From Branchiostoma floridae (Eukaryota; Chordata; Leptocardii; Amphioxiformes; Branchiostomatidae): DNA of 64,000 bases. Below the pieces are notes generated by a model that ran no database searches, had not been told where the DNA came from, and saw nothing but the letters and a program-made list of their open reading frames with translations. Below, piece after piece: positions 34,280 through 45,236 of the stretch. Each line of letters begins with the position of its first letter. Position 1 is the stretch's first letter. Made by a program: the position numbers and the translations under genes. Location of the stretch: contig NC_049981.1 of assembly GCF_000003815.2 (NCBI RefSeq), forward strand, positions 4,438,437 to 4,502,436, in the 5' to 3' direction.

Positions 34280-35947
34280 TCATGCACAGGCCATCCAGTG
34301 GGCATAGGCATTGTACAACTGTGAACTGGCCCAGGTGCCGATTCGCACGGTTAGTCCTGTTGTAGAGACGGACACGACGCTAGCTGTGACGCGGGTCTCA
34401 CCAGCATAATGATCCAGTTGCGTCAAGCCCACAGTCACCACGGGGGTTGTCCGGAAGGCCCTGCTGAACGAGGCGGTCATGTCACGGTGGCGAGCGCCAG
34501 CACCATACGTTAAGACGCCGTTCGGTATTGTCAAGTCACCACTTTCACCTAATAAGATACCGTCAGAGTTGTTCAACCCCAGTTTTACAACAGCGCAGCA
34601 TTTCAATGATATTCACGAAAGAGTCCAGTCAATGAGAAAAAAAAATCATGTAACTCTCTCTCTCTCTCTCTCTCTCTCCATCTTTCACTCTTTCTCTTTC
34701 GCTCTCTCCCGCTCTTAGTGGAAAATCTTTCACTAACCGACTACTCATTCAACTCTAAATCTTGATACATGTACTCATGTAAGTTTAAAACTGAAACAAA
34801 CATCACCACTTACAGCGTTCGATGTAGTCTCGCTGTTCCAGGTCCTGGATCCTCTGGTCCTTTCTCGCCATCTCGGTATGAAGTTGTTGTATCTCTGCCT
34901 GGTACATCTGGTCTTTGGCCGTCGTGTCATGTTGAAGCTGCTGCATTTCGGCTTGCATCGCTTGGTCGTCTGCCTGAAGGTGCTGTATTTCAGACAGGAA
35001 CATTTGCTCCTTGGTCCCCACCTCTGTCTGAAGGTGTAGCATCTCGGCCTGCAGCTGTTCGAGCACACTCTGCATGGACTGAGAATCTGGAACAGCAGAA
35101 AGGGTGTTTTAACTTAAGGTGCGGTCCCACCGCACTTGTGTCAAGCTTGCGTCACTGCGGGTTCGTTCACTGCGTCACTGTTTTGGTATTTCCTCCGATT
35201 TTTTATCATTTAGATATTGCGTAATACCTAAAAGTCTGACTTAGAAGACGACAAAATACACGAAAAGAAAGAAAATCCGTTCTTTATCTCTGAAATTCGT
35301 TGAGTTCCTTTCGAACCCCGCAGTGACGTAAGCTTGACACAAGTGCGATGGGAGCGCACCTTAAGATAGATAATGTATGTTAGCACAATTCTATTAGATT
35401 ATCGTTTTCTAAAGAGGGGGTTTGAGTGGTGCTTAAGCCTAAGCTATTGTTATTTTTTTGGCAGTGGGTATTTCACCGTAATCTTTATCGACACAGCGAC
35501 TTTCATAATGTCATCAGCATCCTTACATAGTATTACATGAAACAAGCGGATATATGAAACTATCAACATGGTGAGCTTAACATATGGTTTACACTAGTAG
35601 TAAGGTATAAATATCAGATAAGGCTCGCAATGCAATGAAATATGTTAATTCTGAATCAAAATCTAAGAAAGATGAAAGTCCTTATACTGCCCATATTGCT
35701 AGGCGAGATGTTGAAGATACTTGCCAGCCACTAGTAAATCAGCCGCTTCGCTTGGATTGGCAACATGGCCGCTCCCAGACTCTACGAGCTGCGTATCTAC
35801 AATCTCAGCGGTCTGCAGGGCTCCTTGCAGTTGTTGCTGAGCACTACGAGATGCTGGCGGAACAACACCAGAGTCAAGGTCCCGGGGCGTTGATGCTTCA
35901 CTGGCAGCGTTACAAGAAGCAGCGATGAGGAAAACCACAAAGAGCAT
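34280..35947 (-). CDS. Secreted coiled-coil H-type lectin (254 aa)
   Basis: The exons on the minus strand are 35725-35947, 34814-35086 and 34280-34548; 765 bases, phase 1 joints. Exon 1 starts MLFVVFLIAASCNAASEA (signal peptide), followed by a linker with a helical AQQQLQGALQTAE stretch and QLVESG, similar to the linker of the 15784-19581 gene. Residues 76-165 form a long coiled coil (QLQAEM and AKDQMYQAE repeats) ending RDYIERC. Residues 167-254 are the H-type lectin domain (FSRAFRTTPVVTVGL, WMACA). The first intron appears to use a GC donor (G/GCAAGT) at 35724. The alternative GT at nearby positions breaks the phase. Intron 1 carries a TTAA MITE. A minus-strand AATAAA lies near 34157. The product is likely a soluble oligomeric agglutinin. 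Confidence 0.8.
34655..34680. repeat. (CT)n tract
   Basis: Pure CT repeat in the last intron of the secreted lectin, at the same position as the tracts in the other family members. Confidence 0.9.
35114..35364. mobile_element. Short TTAA MITE, intact
   Basis: TTAAGGTGCGGTCCCACCGC at the left and GATGGGAGCGCACCTTAA at the right. The inverted arms extend about 45 bp through AAGCTTGCGTCACTG. The interior matches 20040-20252. Inserted in intron 1 of the secreted lectin. Confidence 0.85.
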
Positions 35948-36124
35948 GGCGACGGCTGTTGGACTGAACGTGTCTATGACTAAAATGCTGACAAGCCAAG
36001 AATTTACTCCCATGCGCACACAATGTGTAATTATTTGCAAAGTAAGCCAGAGTGTTAACTCTTGGAGGGACCACCCCACATTGCCTGAGAAAACAAATAC
36101 GTTAAATCAGCTGTGACGTCCTGT

Positions 36125-36371
36125 GTGGCGTAACTGTTAGAGAGCGTTCGGCTTGGAATATAGAGGTCCTGAGTTCGATTCCTACCGTGACCCCCAAGTC
36201 GTGCCCTTGGGAAAAGCACTTTACACGACCTTCAAATTTGGCACCTGACTTCGGTCGGGGAGGTGAAAGATACTACATTCTGTCTGTACTGTGTATGTGG
36301 CACTGTTAATATAAGTTACTAAATTTAGCACAGGACCTCATTGTCCTCGACTGTCCAAAAAGCAAATAGCT
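36125..36371 (+). repeat. tRNA-derived SINE, fullest copy
   Basis: The head GTGGCGTAACTGTTAGAGAG (box A-like) and GAGTTCGATTCC (box B) are correctly spaced. A body with GTGCCCTTGGGAAAAGCAC and a 3' part GTATGTGGCACTGTTAATAT follow. Other copies lie at 27128-27330 and 48008-48130, and an interrupted one at 6357-7440. Confidence 0.8.
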
Positions 36372-36374
36372 ATT

Positions 36375-36890
36375 CAAGAAAATCAGCACTTTTTCGAAAT
36401 GCGTTTAACGCCTAAGATGCTTTTATGTAGAAAGCCAACGACCGTAGTCGTAGAAGCGAAACAACTTCGATAGTAAAATTGGCACCCATGCCTTTAAATG
36501 TTTATTAACTTGTCAAATAATACCACACTGGTGCCACTTGGCTTGGTGCACTTTTTAAATACAGACATAAAAGACTGGTTAACTGTGATACGATGTTTTG
36601 CTGCTTTAACTCTTGTTAAAAAGAGTCATACTTGGCCATCTAGCCGTCTTGTTTATACCAATCTTGTTTTCTTCGCAGTCTCGTATTTAATTTTCAGTCT
36701 GCAAAATATTTCATATATAAAAGTTACTTGCCGTGGGCTAAGATGGTGTGTTTTGGCATGAAAAAGAAAACACAGAGTGAGGCCCTGATACCAGTTAACA
36801 CCAGTGTTGATGTTCACTTTTGAAAGTCTTTCGTCGATACGGATACAACTTGAAACTTTTTTTTTCATCTTCACACTTGGTCTGGTGCAT
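36375..36890. other. Intergenic, nothing recognised
   Basis: Unique-looking AT-rich DNA between the SINE and the LINE tail. No supported exon. Confidence 0.4.
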
Positions 36891-36892
36891 GT

Positions 36893-38190
36893 ATTTATTT
36901 ATTTATTTATTTCTGTTTTATTTAGATAGGGTGGACAACTCAGTACTATGCGTTCTGCTTTTCAGTTGTGCCCTGTACACAAAATAGCATAACAAGAAAT
37001 AAGATAAACAATGAACAAATCAAAGTAACAATATATACATAAACATAAATCAAAATCATAACTCATTAATCGAAGTTAGTGCCGGGTCAGGAGGTCAGGG
37101 GTCAGCAGTGATTACCGTTTCTTAGCAGTTTCTTGAACGACAGTGCAGAACTGGCCACTTTAACCGTTGGCGGCAACTCGTTCCATGAAAATGCACCCCT
37201 GTATTCGAATTTTCTACGGCCAGATTCAAGTCTGACTTTCGGTAGTTGTAGTGATAGGTTTGAATTAAGCCTTGTTGCGTATGTGTGACATGTTCTGTTA
37301 AATATTTGTAAGTATTCTGGTAACTGCCGATGGATTGACTTGAAGACGGTTTGCAGGAGGTGCATTTTCCTACGAGATGCCAGAGATTTCCAACCTAATG
37401 TAGACAGATGGTCATTATCTACATGTGATCTACGTGACAGACCGAGCACAAGCCGTGCTGCACGGTTTTGGAGTTTCTGGAGATTGTCAGAGAGAGATTT
37501 TCCGCAGTTGCCCCATACAGTATCACAATAATCAATCTTAGGAAGAATCATACAGTTAAACAGCATGGAAAGTGTCTTAGGTGGTAAAATGGGTACTAAA
37601 CGTCTTAACACTCCCAACCTAGAGGATACTGCATTGCATAGTTTGTTCATGTGTATACTCCATGTTAGACAGGAATCGAACCAAACACCTAGATATTTAA
37701 AACATGCAACAACTTCCAAAGATGTACCAGAAAGGGTAAGATTTAGTTCTTCTGTTTCTAGCCGCAGCCTTCTTGCAGTGCCAAAAAGCATTGACTTGCA
37801 TTTACGGACATTGAGAGTTAGCCTGTTTGCATCCAACCACTTCTCAATATTGCAGAGATCACCATTTAACGCTCTGTTTATATCAGCGACAGACTTTGAT
37901 GCGTAAAACAGTGCTGTGTCATCAGCATAGAGTACTATTTAACCATGGCTTATGTAGTTTGGCATGTCGTTTATGTACAATATAAACAATAGCGGTCCGA
38001 GAACAGACCCTTGCGGAACTCCCACAGATATCTCCAGAAGATCGCTATTCACCCCATTTATAACTGTCGTCTGTGTGCGCTTTGACAGGTAAGAGTGGAA
38101 CCATGTCAAGGCCATGCCCTGTATACCATTAAACCTCAACTTCTGCAGCAGGATCTCATGACAAACATGCACTGTATGAATAAGCTTGTT
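36893..38190 (-). mobile_element. 5'-truncated LINE with reverse transcriptase (CR1/L2-like)
   Basis: The minus-strand reading frame runs from about 38190 to 37102. It begins in the middle of the RT domain (HEILLQKLRFNGIQG), then SVGVPQGSVLGPLLF, the catalytic YADD at 37918-37929, the thumb region, and a C-terminal NRAARLVLG and WNELPPTVK segment. One in-frame TAA (37939-37941) lies four codons before YADD. The endonuclease and N-terminal RT are absent. The 3' UTR ends in (AAAT)n at 36893-36911, typical of elements with short-repeat tails. It inserted just beyond the 5' flank of the 38.5 kb lectin copy. The clade is inferred from general resemblance. Confidence 0.85.
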
Positions 38191-38205
38191 ATACAGTATG
38201 AGAAA

Positions 38206-38476
38206 AAAGTTTTTTTCATGTTCACATTTCAAAACGTTTACTTTGATATATTTGAGTATTCTTGGATTAAGAAGTCCTTCATTCTGAAAATTGGTCTGCC
38301 CCCTGCAAAAACAAAACAAAAACTAAACGACATTCGCGACACATCATGCCGTGTCAGTTCTTTTAAAAGGGCAAACATACTCCTTCTGCATAAGACTAAG
38401 CTCTACAAGATTAGCCATGCCCATGTTCATTTTACAATTCCAGGTTGTAGATCATTTGTCTGCCAGTACAGTAAAC
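38206..38476 (+). promoter_or_regulatory. Conserved H-lectin 5' flank of the 38.5 kb copy
   Basis: Contains AAAATTGGTCTGCC, AAAAGGGCAAACATACTCCT, AAGCTCTACAAGATT and CCAGTACAGTAAACATG in the same order as the other copies. Confidence 0.6.
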
Positions 38477-38941
38477 ATGTACGAGCAGGCGGAGTCGGTC
38501 CGGTCTCCCGTCTCTGGGCGCGGCAGTGGCCGAACCACCGGGCCGCCGCCTCAATCACCTACTGTCCACCTGAGCGCTTCAAGAGGGCGTGCTCTCTATG
38601 GCAAAGCCGCTACAGACAAGCGAGAAGAAGACCAAGAAACCTCGGACACGTACGAAGAAGCCGAGGCGGTGCAACGTGACGCAACGTACGCAGGTAGCCG
38701 ATATCTGTGTAGCTTTATTTTTTTCAAATAGGATGCATATGCTGCAAATAGTGTTTGCATTCTTGTTTCGACAATTCTGTCGTTATGTCATTTTGCTGCT
38801 GACGGATTTCACCTTAACTGTATTGTAATTCTAACAAGTTAATTCTTTTCTGCAGACCGCATGTATAAGGGAGCAGTGAGTGTCCGCCAAGCTCTTTGTA
38901 GCTTCATCCGTTCCCACCGTATCTGCATTGCCGCCGCTGTT

Positions 38942-39935
38942 CACGATGGTAAAATTTGGCCCAAAAATTTCCAGACTTCCATGTGGGGATTTAGAACACG
39001 AATCATGTTCCATCGAACAGAACGCTGGCGTGATCGAAGAGAACGGGCGTTCTATTTGGGGTCATCCGAGGTCACCCGCAGGTTGTTACAGTAAACACGC
39101 AGAAAACACCCTCATTTTCCCGGGTGCCGTGCGTCAGAAGAAAAACAAACATTTTCACAAATATAAACTGTTATTTGGCAAGCTGACTTTTGCTGCCGCT
39201 TAGTTTGAAACATGTGACATGTAAGAAAGCTGCTGGCGTCATTATTGGTGACCTTGAATGTTACAACACTTGTTTACGGCGGTATCAATTACTGTATGTC
39301 ACTATATATCAGTGCGACTCGACATAGGACCAAACATGGTATTAAAATTGCTTACAAAACGCGTACAAATCAACTCTATCAGGACTTATATTGTCGACAA
39401 CTAATATCTCCAGCTTTGTGTCTTAGGGATTTTTGGAACATGGAGGCAATTTTGAATTACGAGTCTTTGAGTATGAAAACTTGAAAAAAATACGATTTTT
39501 CGACCTTATATTGGCTGTAAAAATAGTTTTAAGTAGAAGTTGAAAAATCCCTAAGACACAAAGTTTGATCTTAATATCATTACCTATATGAAATGAAAGA
39601 TTGGGATTTTCAGTCAGATTTAGGACCAATCTAAATATGGTATTTGTTTTTTGGCCAACCGAACACCCTTTCTAAATCAACCAACTATGCACATTTCAGA
39701 AGACATTGTGACAAAACTGTGTAGCACACGTACACGGTAAGACTTGACGTGTACACACCGCCAGTTTTCATTTGATATCGACGTGGCACGTGCGAGAGGT
39801 TGCTTTTCAAACTATTACGATATTTTAGAAGATGTTTCAGTCACCGTCAGCCCTCCGCGGGGACCGCGCGGGAGCCCCGGTAACCCGATACTTTGCGTTC
39901 GAATGGAAACTTTTCGGCCAAATTTGACCATCGTC
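38942..39935. mobile_element. TIR DNA element inside a lectin transmembrane exon, copy 2
   Basis: Starts CACGATGGTAAAATTTGGCC, ends GGCCAAATTTGACCATCGTC. It is the inverted counterpart of 14483-15490. The host reads GCCGCCGCTGTT before it and GTTGTGGTAGTCC after it. The intact 54.6 kb exon reads GCCGCCGCTGTTGTGGTAG, so GTT is a probable 3 bp target duplication. Confidence 0.85.
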
Positions 39936-40669
39936 GTTGTGGTAGTCCTTGTCACTATAGGACTCTTCATAATGTTGTTCATCAACAATAAGGTAAGAAC
40001 TGCTACGTTTTTATCACAATGTCATAATGGGGATTTTTATTGTTTCAATCTGGGCGTAGGCCAATTAAAGAATCAACATTTAGAACTTATAGACAAAAAA
40101 ATCACGCGTTTAAAGTAGAGATAAATTCGTGTGTTTATAAATTCGTAAGTTCATCGTGGTGCGACCTTAAAAACAAAACTTACATTCATATGTATAAGAT
40201 AATGCTTTTCTATAAGTCTGGGTCTTTTCAGCCGTACAAAACGTGTCCTTTTTTTCTTTCGTCCTTTCATATCTAAGTTTTTATTTTGATGTTTGTATAA
40301 AGGAAATATCGCATCTTACCACCACTGTTAACAACTTGAAACGTCATCTGGAGAACATGTCCCAACGCGATGTTGACAACGAGCAGAATCAGACTGCTGT
40401 AATGGAGAGTACTCTTGAAATGAGTAACATACCAGGTATTAGCTACAGTTATCTTTTTTTTCTCTTTATTTTAGTTTTTGTACTGAGTCTTCTGAATCAG
40501 GCTTGAAGTGTAGTCCGAATTAGTGTTAACTAGCGAAATAGACAGACGACACATTTGTAGACTAGATAATTTCGGTGACGCCCAAAATTATGCCACATAA
40601 TAGTTTGGTGAGCTATCCGTCTATTTGATCACTATCTAGTACTTCTAGCTACACTTAGAGCCAGTTAGA

Positions 40670-40696
40670 AATAAATAAATAAATAAATAAATAAAT
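40670..40696. repeat. (AAAT)n microsatellite
   Basis: Pure AAAT units in intron 3 of the broken lectin copy. Confidence 0.95.
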
Positions 40697-40997
40697 AGAG
40701 GGTACTACTAAATATGGATTGTTCTTCAGGTTAGTAGAATATAGGATATTTACGTCATCATATTAACAGACTCAAGTATAATTGTTGGTACAGAAATATG
40801 ATTATGAAGAACATTAATGTAATTTTCTGACGAGATTGTAATTAGTATTTGGCGTGTTTTTTTCTATTCTTTCAGCATTATGAATTATATCATTTGACAG
40901 CATGTACATGTATGAGCCACTCGTAAACTTAAATGATGGCAACTTTACATGTTAATGCTGTCATATACCTCTTAGCTACTCCATCTAAATTCATTTG

Positions 40998-41318
40998 TTT
41001 GTATGTATGTATGTAATGTATGTCTTTACCTATGTAGGTTTTTATGTATGTATGTATGTATTTCATGTATGTGTGTATGCTTGTTTCGATATTTGTATGT
41101 TTATATGTATACATGTATATAATGTAATGTATGTGTGTATGTTTGTATGTACGTATGCATGTATGCAATGTAGGCATGCATGTATGTACATGTATGTATG
41201 TTTGTATGTATGTATGTTTATATTTATTTATGTATGTATGCATGCATGTAATGTGTGCATGTGTTTTTGTAGGAATGTGTATTTGTATGTATGTATGTAT
41301 GTATGTACGTACGTATTA
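40998..41318. repeat. (TATG)n degenerate microsatellite
   Basis: About 320 bp of TGTATGTATG with scattered variants, in intron 3. It accounts for the Tyr-Met-Cys-Val frames seen here. Confidence 0.95.
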
Positions 41319-42059
41319 ATGTAAAAGACCCTACGAAAGTCGCTTTGCTGTCAATAAAAATCACGACATTAACGAAAAACAGTCGTTTAGGCTTAAAAAC
41401 AACCTGTCGCTCTCTTTATAAAACGCCGTGCTTCTGATAATGATTATACAAACGACATTATCTAACACTATACTTTCGGCTGTTTGATCTTTTCAGCTTC
41501 TTTGCTTCCACAAAGTGTGCTCGATCTAATGCAGACCGAGATGCAGCAGCTTTAACCAGAGATGGGGGCCAGGGAACAAACGTCCCAGGCTAAAATGCAG
41601 CAACTTCAGGCAGACAACCAAGCGATGAAAGCGGAAATGCAACAACTTCAAAATGAGATGGTGGCCAAAGACCAGAGGATCCAAGACCTGGAACAACGAG
41701 ACTACATCGAACGCTGTAAGCGGCGATGATTGTTTCACCGTTCAAGTTACATTGTATTGTATTGTAAACAGGCGTCACTTTAATTTTGGAAAAACACTCC
41801 AAAATGCTTTAGCTGATCAAATTTTTATTATTCTTATTGGGTACATACAAAAGTGTAATGAATATGCGGAAAGCACCAATGGGTCCCTTGGGACTAGTCC
41901 AATTATACTATGATTATATATAATTTTGTGGTATCATACATAATTATACATAACACATTTTACCATTATACATAATTATATATAACCCGTAAAGTTGAGT
42001 GAGCGGTCTGTAAGTGAGACATTTCCCACCAAGAGTATAGGAGATACATATAGTCGAGA

Positions 42060-42192
42060 AGGGAAACAAGATGGGTAAGAGAGGGTGAGAGGGATAGAAA
42101 GAGAGGGGGGAGAGAGAGAAAAACATAGACAATATAAGGAAGAGCACCCAGGAGAGAAGGATTTAGAGTGAGAGAGAGAGAGAGAGAGAGAA
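42060..42192. repeat. (GA)n tract
   Basis: Purine-rich GAGAGA sequence in the last intron, complement of the CT tracts found in the minus-strand family members. Confidence 0.85.
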
Positions 42193-42474
42193 TGGTTTAT
42201 TTGTTTCACAGCCAACTTGCGGCTCGAAAGCCGATTTATCAGGCTTATTTACATTGTGTACCGCTACCTTATTGCTACTCATAAGAAAATTGTAACATAA
42301 ACAATACAAATAAGACGCGTAGCATGAATATCATAATGGAGAAATATTGTAGATACGAGTTCAATGGCTAAAAGGCACATTGAAATAGGGTTAAAACTAT
42401 ACATATTAAAAGTCTGATCATGCTAAAACTTATTGACTTGTCCTACAGCATTAGCTATTAAAGATGACGTATCT

Positions 42475-43106
42475 ATAGTGAAAAGTTTAAACTTTGTTCC
42501 AACACAAGGGAAGAAACTCACCATAAATTTTCGGCCGAACACTCCGACCTTCATCAGATGAATGATTCGCTGCTAATCCGGAAGTCGTCGGATGACGTCA
42601 GGTAGCAGCGAATCATAAATGGCGGGAAGGCGAAACCTGCCACCGTCACGGTTCAATGAGGGTTGATGTGCCCTGATGTAGATAGCCTCCTTGACGCCCC
42701 TCACGAACCAGTCCTGTTCGGAATCCAAGATGCGAACTTGGTCCAGAGATACGGAGTGGCCCGGAAATTCGACGTGTATATGCTGAGACACTTCTGAAGA
42801 TGTTGAACTGCGACGTTTATGTTCCATGAAACGGGTTCTTAATGATCGTGCCGTTTCCCCGATGTAGGACTCGGTGCACGGACCTCTGAGGTTCTGTCCC
42901 GTACAACGAATATGGTAAACCACGCCGCACTGTGACGGTGGCAGGTTTCGCCTTCCCGCCATTTATGATTCGCTGCTACCTGACGTCATCCGACGACTTC
43001 CGGATTAGCAGCGAATCATTCATCTGATGAAGGTCGGAGTGTTCGGCCGAAAATTTATGGTGAGTGTCTTCCCTTGTGTTGGAACAAAGTTTAAACTTTT
43101 CACTAT
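42475..43106 (-). mobile_element. Penelope-like element fragment, GIY-YIG domain between 175 bp inverted arms
   Basis: The minus frame 42573-42962 encodes a GIY-YIG endonuclease-type segment: CGVVYHIRC, then SYIGETARSLRTRFMEHKR, SQHIHVEFPGHS, then a conserved KEAIYIRAHQPSLNRDGG and a LLPDV tail. This is the C-terminal domain of Penelope-like retroelements. The RT part is missing. The left arm (42475-42649) and right arm (42932-43106) are near-perfect inverted repeats; the first codons of the frame come from the right arm. Each arm carries CTGATGA followed by a short stem and GAAA, resembling a hammerhead core. It lies in the last intron of the 38.5 kb lectin copy. Confidence 0.85.
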
Positions 43107-43604
43107 GGAATTTACCAACACAGATGAGCTTTCATTCGGATATAAGATGACGTATTTAGATGATGTATTTCGTCATAGACTAGTCTTTCCCATTGTGAAC
43201 CTATCATCGCAATATTGTATCGCTGTGAAACATAACACATTTAAAATGTTCGCTTTGGTGAAAGTTGTGTAATTCTGATCATTACACTCAACATGTACTT
43301 TTAAACTTTCCAAATTAGGTCAAAGCGGTGTCTTTGAAACACCATTTGATGCCTTCACGTCCAAATCCAGGGATCGCCACATCGAACTGAAAACCACGTT
43401 CAGCAGGGCGTTCCGGACAACCCCCGTGGTGACTGTGGGCTTGGCAACGCTGGATCATTTGAATGATGGTGATGTTAACATCCGCGTCGCATCTAGCGTG
43501 GTCTACGTCTCCACAACAAGTCTGACGGTGCGAATCGGCACCTGGAATTATTCAAAGTTGTACAGTGCCAAAGTCTACTGGATGGCTTGTGCTTGAGAGA
43601 GATA

Positions 43605-44110
43605 GCTTTATTGCACAACAATTGTACGGGGTACAAAGTATGGCATCTACATAACTACAGTTCTATAACGCTTATCTAACTAAATACAGAAGTTGTAGTA
43701 TGGAATAAGTTTCTTACAATCATTGGAGGATTTTACAATCATTGGAGTGAGATGTAATACGTGCACTCACTTTGGTTCAATTCTTGTGACCTGAGTTGTA
43801 GAATGTGGTCGCGGAGTGGAATAATTCTTTGACTGTGACATAAGGTCAACAAAGTCTGATTAAAAGAAATAATTGGATTTCAGTGTGTGTTATTTCTTAC
43901 TTATATTATGTGCTTTCCTTTCTAGTCCAGTTGTTTGTTTGTTTGTTTGTTGTTTACTTTATCTGGATCTCCTTTAGTAATACTAAATGTAGTATCACTA
44001 TTTGTCCTGGAGTCCTACAATTCATAAGCAATAAATACTTAACATAAGCAACAAATCTTGTACAATAAGTAAACAGAAAACTAATAAAATCAACCAAGGT
44101 ACTTACTATA
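43605..44110 (-). mobile_element. Two probable LINE 3' tails
   Basis: 43608-43760 (TTTATTGCACAACAATTGTA, GGGTACAAAGTATGG) and 43928-44110 ((GTTT)n then a segment with ATCTGGATCTCCTTTAG and repeated ATAAGCAA) look like 5'-truncated minus-strand LINE 3' ends with simple-repeat tails. No RT frame remains, so the class is tentative. Confidence 0.45.
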
Positions 44111-44208
44111 GAGTAAAGGTGGGAGATCAGAGGTCAAATTAAAATGTTGGAAGCCATAACTTAGGTTTCGTATGCAGAAGGTGAATAAAGATAATGATTA
44201 ATGAAACA

Positions 44209-44350
44209 CTAGAAAGGCCGGTATTTGCTTAGGAGCAAATTCAGCTATTTTTACTCCGCTCCTCCTTGCGAAAATGGACTGTTCCAAAATTGAATTTGAA
44301 AAAAAAAAAAGATCCAGTTTGAGAATGACTCGGAATTACGGTTCTTTCAT
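44209..44350. repeat. ACTAGAAAGGCCG repeat, copy 1
   Basis: Begins ACTAGAAAGGCCGGTATTTG and matches 46049-46180 in its first ~60 bp (TTTGCTTNNGAGCAAAT fold-back). Confidence 0.55.
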
Positions 44351-44559
44351 ACTAGTACTGTACAGTAAGCACACTTTTATTTCTTGATTACAACACGCAA
44401 ACAGTATGCTAGTGATTCACACATTAACAAAGAAGACACCGTTGTTCTTCAAGAATGAAAGTCGGGGTAAACTCAAAAGGCCGGCTACAAGCTCTATCGG
44501 CGAAATCTCAAAGGGCAGCTAATCAGACAGACTGACAGAAGCAGGTCGGTGCCGGGAAA

Positions 44560-44860
44560 AACACCCCAAAGCCGACCGCGGAGAATGGTACCCAGGCTAA
44601 TGATATCGGGGTCCTTTTAGTAAATATCTCATGCACTATCATACCAAATTTCGGGTCCATTGGGCTTAATACCTGGGCACAGGAGGCACAATTATACAGT
44701 TCGGTCAGAACACCACCTAAAACATCCATAAAATCATTTTAAAGGTATCTATGAAAAAAACAGAAAAAGTCGGGTCTGGGTATTGGCCCACTCTACCTTT
44801 GTGCCAAACTTCAGGTCATTCGATGCAGGAATGATGGTGTTTCTGTCATAATTTCATAAT
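44560..44860. repeat. Dispersed repeat of the 1400-1745 family
   Basis: Shares CCAAATTTCGGGTCCATTGG-like and CATAAAATCATTTTAAAGGT phrases, and GGTATTGGCCCACTCTACCT with the other copies. Confidence 0.65.
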
Positions 44861-45076
44861 GTATGTGGGAACACTTCTTGCACTTGACTTTGCTATCCTC
44901 TGCTTGGTGTCTGTTGGTGCCACTTGTGGCCGGTTGACTATTGTACCCTCTGACAGGCCAGAGTTTCAGCACCCGGCCAGTAATAAATTTAGCACTGTCA
45001 AATTGACACCTTCTATCAAGGCACAATCCCATGTGTCTGCACAACTGGTGGTGTATCCTCTTCATCCAGTAGAAAA

Positions 45077-45236
45077 TAGTTTCCAATAAGCAGACCCATC
45101 GGTGCCTTAGAGATAATATAAAAGCTGGCAAAGGAGCATAGCCGGCCAAATGGAGATAGCCGGCCAAAGGGCTACACTAAGTCCCTTGCCAGCTTTGATA
45201 CTATTTCTAAGGCACCGTAGGGTCTGCTTGGAGACT
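45077..45236. repeat. Inverted repeat with paired AGCCGGCCAAA core
   Basis: The left arm (AAGCAGACCC, GGTGCCTTAGA, AAAAGCTGGCAAAGG) and the right arm (CCTTGCCAGCTTTGATA, CTAAGGCACC, GGGTCTGCTT) are imperfect inverted repeats about 50 bp each. Two direct AGCCGGCCAAA words occupy the loop. MITE-like. Confidence 0.7.

Larger units (their letters stand above)
38477..43596 (+). pseudogene. H-type lectin receptor copy broken by insertions
   Basis: Exon 1 is at 38477-38693 (MYEQAESV). The transmembrane exon is 38856-38941 plus 39936-39992, split by a 994 bp TIR element. The stalk exon is at 40303-40435, the coiled coil at 41497-41715, and the lectin exon at 43319-43596. The coiled-coil exon has an in-frame TAA at 41553-41555, where relatives read through (QQL then PEM). 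The intron before the lectin exon holds a Penelope fragment. The lectin exon itself is intact (FSRAFRTTPVVTVGL, WNYSKLY, WMACA). Unless the element is spliced out and the stop is bypassed, no receptor can be made. Confidence 0.88.

Noticed and set aside
35635-35928. 97-codon plus-strand frame
   Set aside because: Antisense shadow of the signal-peptide exon of the minus-strand secreted lectin.
36125-36200. Functional tRNA gene
   Set aside because: Box A and B-like words are present but no full cloverleaf or terminator, and a SINE body follows; other copies confirm a repeat.
40995-41324. Tyr-Met-Cys-Val frames
   Set aside because: Artefact of the (TATG)n repeat.
43027-43272. 81-codon plus-strand frame
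   Set aside because: Starts in the Penelope inverted arm and continues into intron; no family resemblance.
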